Assembly (NCBI GenBank): GCA_900318885.1
Contig: ONMN01000034.1
Coordinates: 1 to 33,614, forward strand
Reading direction: 5' to 3'
DNA: 33,614 nucleotides
Source of the DNA: an uncultured Prevotellaceae bacterium
Lineage (GTDB): Bacteria > Bacteroidota > Bacteroidia > Bacteroidales > Bacteroidaceae
The notes beneath the pieces are model-generated. The model was not told the origin of the DNA. It made no database searches and worked only from the letters and a program-made list of their open reading frames with translations. The position numbers and the translations under genes were made by a program. This document shows, one piece after another, positions 30,522 to 33,614 of this stretch; the stretch's first letter is position 1, and each line of letters starts with the position of its first letter.

Positions 30522-32990
30522 AATATTCGGCGTTTCCCACACCTTCGTCTTCGTACATGTCGTGGTCACGGTCAGACGGTCAACGCGCAACACGAAATCG
30601 CCTTCCTCCAACGTCCAACGGCAGTCGGCACCGACAAATGCCAAATCCTTTGCGGGCAACTGGAAGGTCACCGTCTTCGTCTCGCCGGGCTCCAGCGCAA
30701 TCTTCGTAAAGTCGCGCAGACGCTTGTTGTCCGGGACGATGCTGGCCACGAGGTCACTCGAATACAGCAACACGGCCTCTTTGCCCGCACGCGAACCCGT
30801 ATTCTTCACGTCCACGCTCACCGTCAGCACGTCGTCGGCAGTAAACGTCGCCTTGTCAACCTTCAGATTGCTGTATTCGAAGGTGGTATAGCTCAGACCA
30901 TAGCCGAAGGGCCACTGCAGCGAAACCTTGGCATCGTAGTTATAGGCTCCTTCCATCGTTCCCACCTCCTCAGAGACCTTGTAGTCGTAGGTGTTGAGGG
31001 AATTGATCTCACGTGGATAGGTGTAAGGCATCTTTCCCGAGAAATTGGCGTCGCCTGCCAGCAGATTAGCCAGCGCGTCACCACCGTAGTTGCCAGGGAT
31101 GAAGATATCCACCACCGCCTTAGCCAGCGGTTCGATGTCGGCAATGAGGCGCGGACGGCCCTCGTTCAATACCAGTACGACGGGCTTGCCGCTCTTCGCC
31201 AGTGCCTTCACGAGGTTGCGCTGGGTCTCACTCAGCCACAGGTCGCTCAGGTTGCCGGGCGTTTCCGTATAGCTGTTCTCACCGATGCAGGCCACGATGA
31301 CGTCGGCCTTCGCTGAAGCAAACACGGCTTTCTCAAACATGGGCTTGTTCTCCTCGTAGTAGGCTCCGTTTTCATTATACGTGATGGCTTGTTCCATCGT
31401 GACGTTCTCCTTGCCGAACTTGTTACACAGGGCCTCGTAGATGGTATTGTATTTCTCAGACATGTCTTCAGCCCGCGAACCCTGCCACGTGTAGCTCCAT
31501 CCACCGTGCAGGCAGCGCATCTGGTTGGCGTTGGGACCCACGAGCAGAATCTTCTTGCCCTGCGCTATCGGCAGCACGTTGCCCTCGTTCTTCAGCAGCA
31601 CCATACTCTCTTCGGCAGCGTGAAGGGAGGCTGCGGCGAACTCATCGCTGCCGAACTTCTCGTAGCCCTTGCCGCCAGTATTCGGCTCGTCAAACAGACC
31701 GAGACGGTATTTCGCACGGAGGATACGGCGCACGGCATCGTCAATGCGGCTCATCTTCACCTTACCCTCGTTGACCAGTTCCTTCAGCAATACGCAGAAC
31801 TCCACGCTGTACGGGTCCATCGACATGTCGATACCGGCATTGATGGCAATGCGGATAGCGTCCTTCTTGTCCTTGGCCACCTTCTCGCGCGAGTACAGAT
31901 TATTAATATCAGCCCAGTCGGTCACGAGGAATCCGTCCCACTGCAAATCCTCCTTCAGCCATTTCGTCAGATATTCGTACGAGGCGTGAACGGGAACACC
32001 ATTTACCGACGCCGAGTTCACCATCATCGTCAACGTGCCGGCGAGGGCGGCCTGCTTGAAGGGCTCGAAATACTTCTCGCGAATCATCAGCGGACTGAGA
32101 TAGGCCGGCGTACGGTCTTTACCGGTCCACGGCGCGCCGTAGGCAAAATAGTGCTTCGTGCTTGTTCCTACGTGGAATTGGTCAATATGGTTGGGGTCGT
32201 CGCCCTGATAGCCCTTGATTTCAGCCACCACCATCTTCGCATTGACGATGGCATCCTCGCCGAAGCTCTCCCAGACACGCGGCCAACGCGGATCACGGCT
32301 CAAGTCCACCACGGGATTATACACCCACGGACAGTTGGCTGCACGACTCTCGTAAGCAGTAATCTCTGCACCAACACGCGCCAGCTCTGTATTAAATGTC
32401 GCACCGAGATTGATAGGCTGGGGGAACAGCGTGCCGCCTACAGTATAAGTCACGCCGTGGTTGTGGTCCAGTCCGTAGATATCGGGGATGCCGAGATACT
32501 TCATCGACTTCTCCTGAATCAGCCGAATCCACTTCTGCCAGTCGTCCTTGCTGGCAGCACGCGAACCAGGGGCATTCAGAATCGAACCCACCTTCCACTT
32601 CGAGATGAGGGTGTCGAGCATCGTCTCGTTGAGTTTCCACACGCGCTTGGTATCGCCCTGATAGATATCCACAGGGAAAGCGCCCAACCGGTCGATAATC
32701 TGCTGGTCAGTCTCACTCAGAACCTTCTTGATTTCTGCTTCCGACCTGCCATACTGCTGCAGTACAGAACGTACTTTCTCGCGGTCTACCTTGGCATTCT
32801 CAACGGTCATTTTTCCGATGATGTCGAGGTTCAGTTCCAACATCTGACCGATTTTCTCGTCCAGCGTCATCTTCGCAAGGGTTTTCTCTACCTTGGCCTC
32901 CAGCTTTGCGTCGCGGGGAATGGCCGGCGTCTGTGCATGGAGGCTCGTCACGGCCACCATCAGCAGCGTAAATAGTACGGTTCGTTTCAT
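30519..32990 (-). CDS. bglX: GH3 beta-glucosidase (BglX-type)
   Basis: Family 3 glycoside hydrolases remove beta-linked glucose or xylose from oligosaccharide ends. With ATG 32990 the protein has 823 residues: signal peptide (about 1-20, SLHAQ), (beta/alpha)8 domain with GLDHNHGV, the KHYFAYG binding segment and the likely nucleophile Asp358 in [10 protein letters not shown], then the alpha/beta sandwich with [13 protein letters not shown]-terminal fibronectin-III-like domain, beginning around [17 protein letters not shown], follows. Export to the periplasm is expected. The longer frame upstream is rejected because it overlaps the promoter and lacks a signal peptide start. No SusC/SusD neighbours are seen, so it is not within an evident polysaccharide locus. 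Confidence 0.93.
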   Translation of the reverse strand: MKRTVLFTLLMVAVTSLHAQTPAIPRDAKLEAKVEKTLAKMTLDEKIGQMLELNLDIIGKMTVENAKVDREKVRSVLQQYGRSEAEIKKVLSETDQQIIDRLGAFPVDIYQGDTKRVWKLNETMLDTLISKWKVGSILNAPGSRAASKDDWQKWIRLIQEKSMKYLGIPDIYGLDHNHGVTYTVGGTLFPQPINLGATFNTELARVGAEITAYESRAANCPWVYNPVVDLSRDPRWPRVWESFGEDAIVNAKMVVAEIKGYQGDDPNHIDQFHVGTSTKHYFAYGAPWTGKDRTPAYLSPLMIREKYFEPFKQAALAGTLTMMVNSASVNGVPVHASYEYLTKWLKEDLQWDGFLVTDWADINNLYSREKVAKDKKDAIRIAINAGIDMSMDPYSVEFCVLLKELVNEGKVKMSRIDDAVRRILRAKYRLGLFDEPNTGGKGYEKFGSDEFAAASLHAAEESMVLLKNEGNVLPIAQGKKILLVGPNANQMRCLHGGWSYTWQGSRAEDMSEKYNTIYEALCNKFGKENVTMEQAITYNENGAYYEENKPMFEKAVFASAKADVIVACIGENSYTETPGNLSDLWLSETQRNLVKALAKSGKPVVLVLNEGRPRLIADIEPLAKAVVDIFIPGNYGGDALANLLAGDANFSGKMPYTYPREINSLNTYDYKVSEEVGTMEGAYNYDAKVSLQWPFGYGLSYTTFEYSNLKVDKATFTADDVLTVSVDVKNTGSRAGKEAVLLYSSDLVASIVPDNKRLRDFTKIALEPGETKTVTFQLPAKDLAFVGADCRWTLEEGDFVLRVDRLTVTTTCTKTKVWETPNI

Positions 32991-33019
32991 AATTCTTATC
33001 ATTTTTGCGTATTGGGCTT

Positions 33020-33051
33020 CAAAGTTACAAAGAAAAACTGACATAAATCAA
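33020..33051 (-). promoter_or_regulatory. bglX promoter
   Basis: On the minus strand TAACTTTG (33027-33020) lies 29 nt before the ATG. A partial TTG (33051-33049) sits 21 bp upstream, slightly off consensus. Confidence 0.5.
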
Positions 33052-33112
33052 GGAATTGTCAGAAAAATGGTAAAAAGTACGCTGTTTGCGCACACAATGT
33101 CAAAATACTTCT

Positions 33113-33120
33113 TACCTTTG
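33113..33120 (+). promoter_or_regulatory. Promoter of the outer-membrane barrel gene, -7 element
   Basis: TACCTTTG matches TAnnTTTG. The nearest TTTG (33085-33088) is 24 bp upstream, longer than usual. The leader to ATG 33189 is about 65 nt. Confidence 0.45.
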
Positions 33121-33188
33121 CACCGATTTCAAGATAACGGTGCTCGAAAGTGCACCAAAGTATAATTTAAAAAATAGGTAAAAAGATT

Positions 33189-33614
33189 ATGAAAAAGATT
33201 TTTGCTGTTGCACTTGTTGCAATGATGACTATGACTGCAAACGCTCAGGTTTACGTTGGTGGCGGTATTGGTTTCCAGACCAGCTCTAACGATGGTAATA
33301 GCGAGACTACCATCAAGATTCTTCCTGAGATTGGTTACAATCTCGACGAGAACTGGGCAGTAGGTATCGCTGTCGGTTACGGTGAGAACCAGACCAAGAT
33401 TAACGGTGTAAAGGTTAAGAACAAGGTTTTCGAGGTTGCTCCCTATGCTCGTTACACCTTCGTTAAGCTCGACAAGATTAACGTGTTCGTTGACGGTACT
33501 GTTGACTATGCACACGCTGATGCTGATGGTCTGAAGAGCAATTCTTTCGGTGTAGGTGTAAAGCCCGGTGTTGCTGTTAACCTCAACGACAAGCTCAGCT
33601 TCGTTACTCACTTC
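33189..33614 (+). CDS. Outer-membrane beta-barrel protein, N-terminal part (3' end outside window)
   Basis: 142 codons are visible. A signal peptide (MKKIFAVALVAMMTMTANAQ) is followed by alternating hydrophobic strands typical of small eight-stranded OmpX/OmpW-like porin-fold proteins: VYVGGGIGFQT, IKILPEIGYNL, WAVGIAVGYG, VFEVAPYARYTF, NVFVDGTVDYAH and SFGVGVKPGVAVNL. Codon choice differs from the neighbours (many GTT, GCT and GGT), which suggests high expression. The substrate or role cannot be inferred from what is visible. Confidence 0.85.
   Translation, partial: MKKIFAVALVAMMTMTANAQVYVGGGIGFQTSSNDGNSETTIKILPEIGYNLDENWAVGIAVGYGENQTKINGVKVKNKVFEVAPYARYTFVKLDKINVFVDGTVDYAHADADGLKSNSFGVGVKPGVAVNLNDKLSFVTHF

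Noticed and set aside
1-33614. tRNA, rRNA, CRISPR arrays, insertion sequences, phage or conjugative genes
   Set aside because: None seen on either strand; the period-7 arrays lack CRISPR spacing and no transposase-like frame is present.

Overview
The window reads as chromosomal DNA of a member of the Bacteroidales, most likely Prevotellaceae. The evidence is the promoter style (TTTG, 19-20 bp, TAnnTTTG), a MurF-alanine racemase fusion, the Fkp fucokinase/GDP-fucose pyrophosphorylase, a GSCFA protein, a Bacteroidetes-type LptD and an Ala-Gln signal-peptide style. I saw no tRNA, rRNA, CRISPR array, insertion sequence or phage gene, and no gene-free stretch longer than 300 bases.

Layout: 1-205 is the tail of an AraC-type regulator. 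253-1843 (minus) holds frr and rsgA. 1992-11774 (plus) is a tight operon of four sensor histidine kinases, each with three PAS-like domains; the last two also carry a periplasmic solute-binding (SBP3/BvgS-like) domain. It closes with a bidirectional terminator shared with rpsO (minus). typA follows (plus), then a small protease-like remnant, luxS and mtnN (minus; S-adenosylhomocysteine detoxification and AI-2). A YfhO-family membrane protein (plus) starts from an elaborate palindromic divergent promoter and overlaps the end of fucP (minus). fucP is divergent from fkp, a GSCFA protein and a MurF-Alr fusion (plus) whose racemase half is broken by a frameshifting deletion. lptD (plus), a CPA2 antiporter and a GH3 beta-glucosidase (minus), and the start of an outer-membrane barrel protein (plus) complete the window.

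Two things stand out. (1) The four-kinase operon alternates kinases whose H-box phosphoacceptor histidine is a tyrosine (genes 1 and 3) with kinases that keep the histidine (genes 2 and 4). The four look like a duplicated Tyr/His pair, with no receiver domain or response regulator in the window. This resembles Caulobacter DivL, a Tyr-bearing pseudokinase that controls the kinase CckA. (2) Five 35-bp arrays, each five copies of a 7-bp unit, with four different unit families. Four of them sit on the TAA stop codon of a minus-strand gene (frr, mtnN, the antiporter gene, bglX). The fifth lies inside the mtnN coding sequence, with TGA-led units on the opposite strand. Because 7 is not a multiple of 3, such arrays tend to place stop codons in several frames. 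I know of no description of them in Bacteroidales, but could not search.

The fucose genes form a coherent unit: FucP imports L-fucose and Fkp turns it into GDP-L-fucose. luxS and mtnN form another, carrying out consecutive steps on S-adenosylhomocysteine. The rest is mostly housekeeping: ribosome biogenesis and recycling, cell wall and LPS export.
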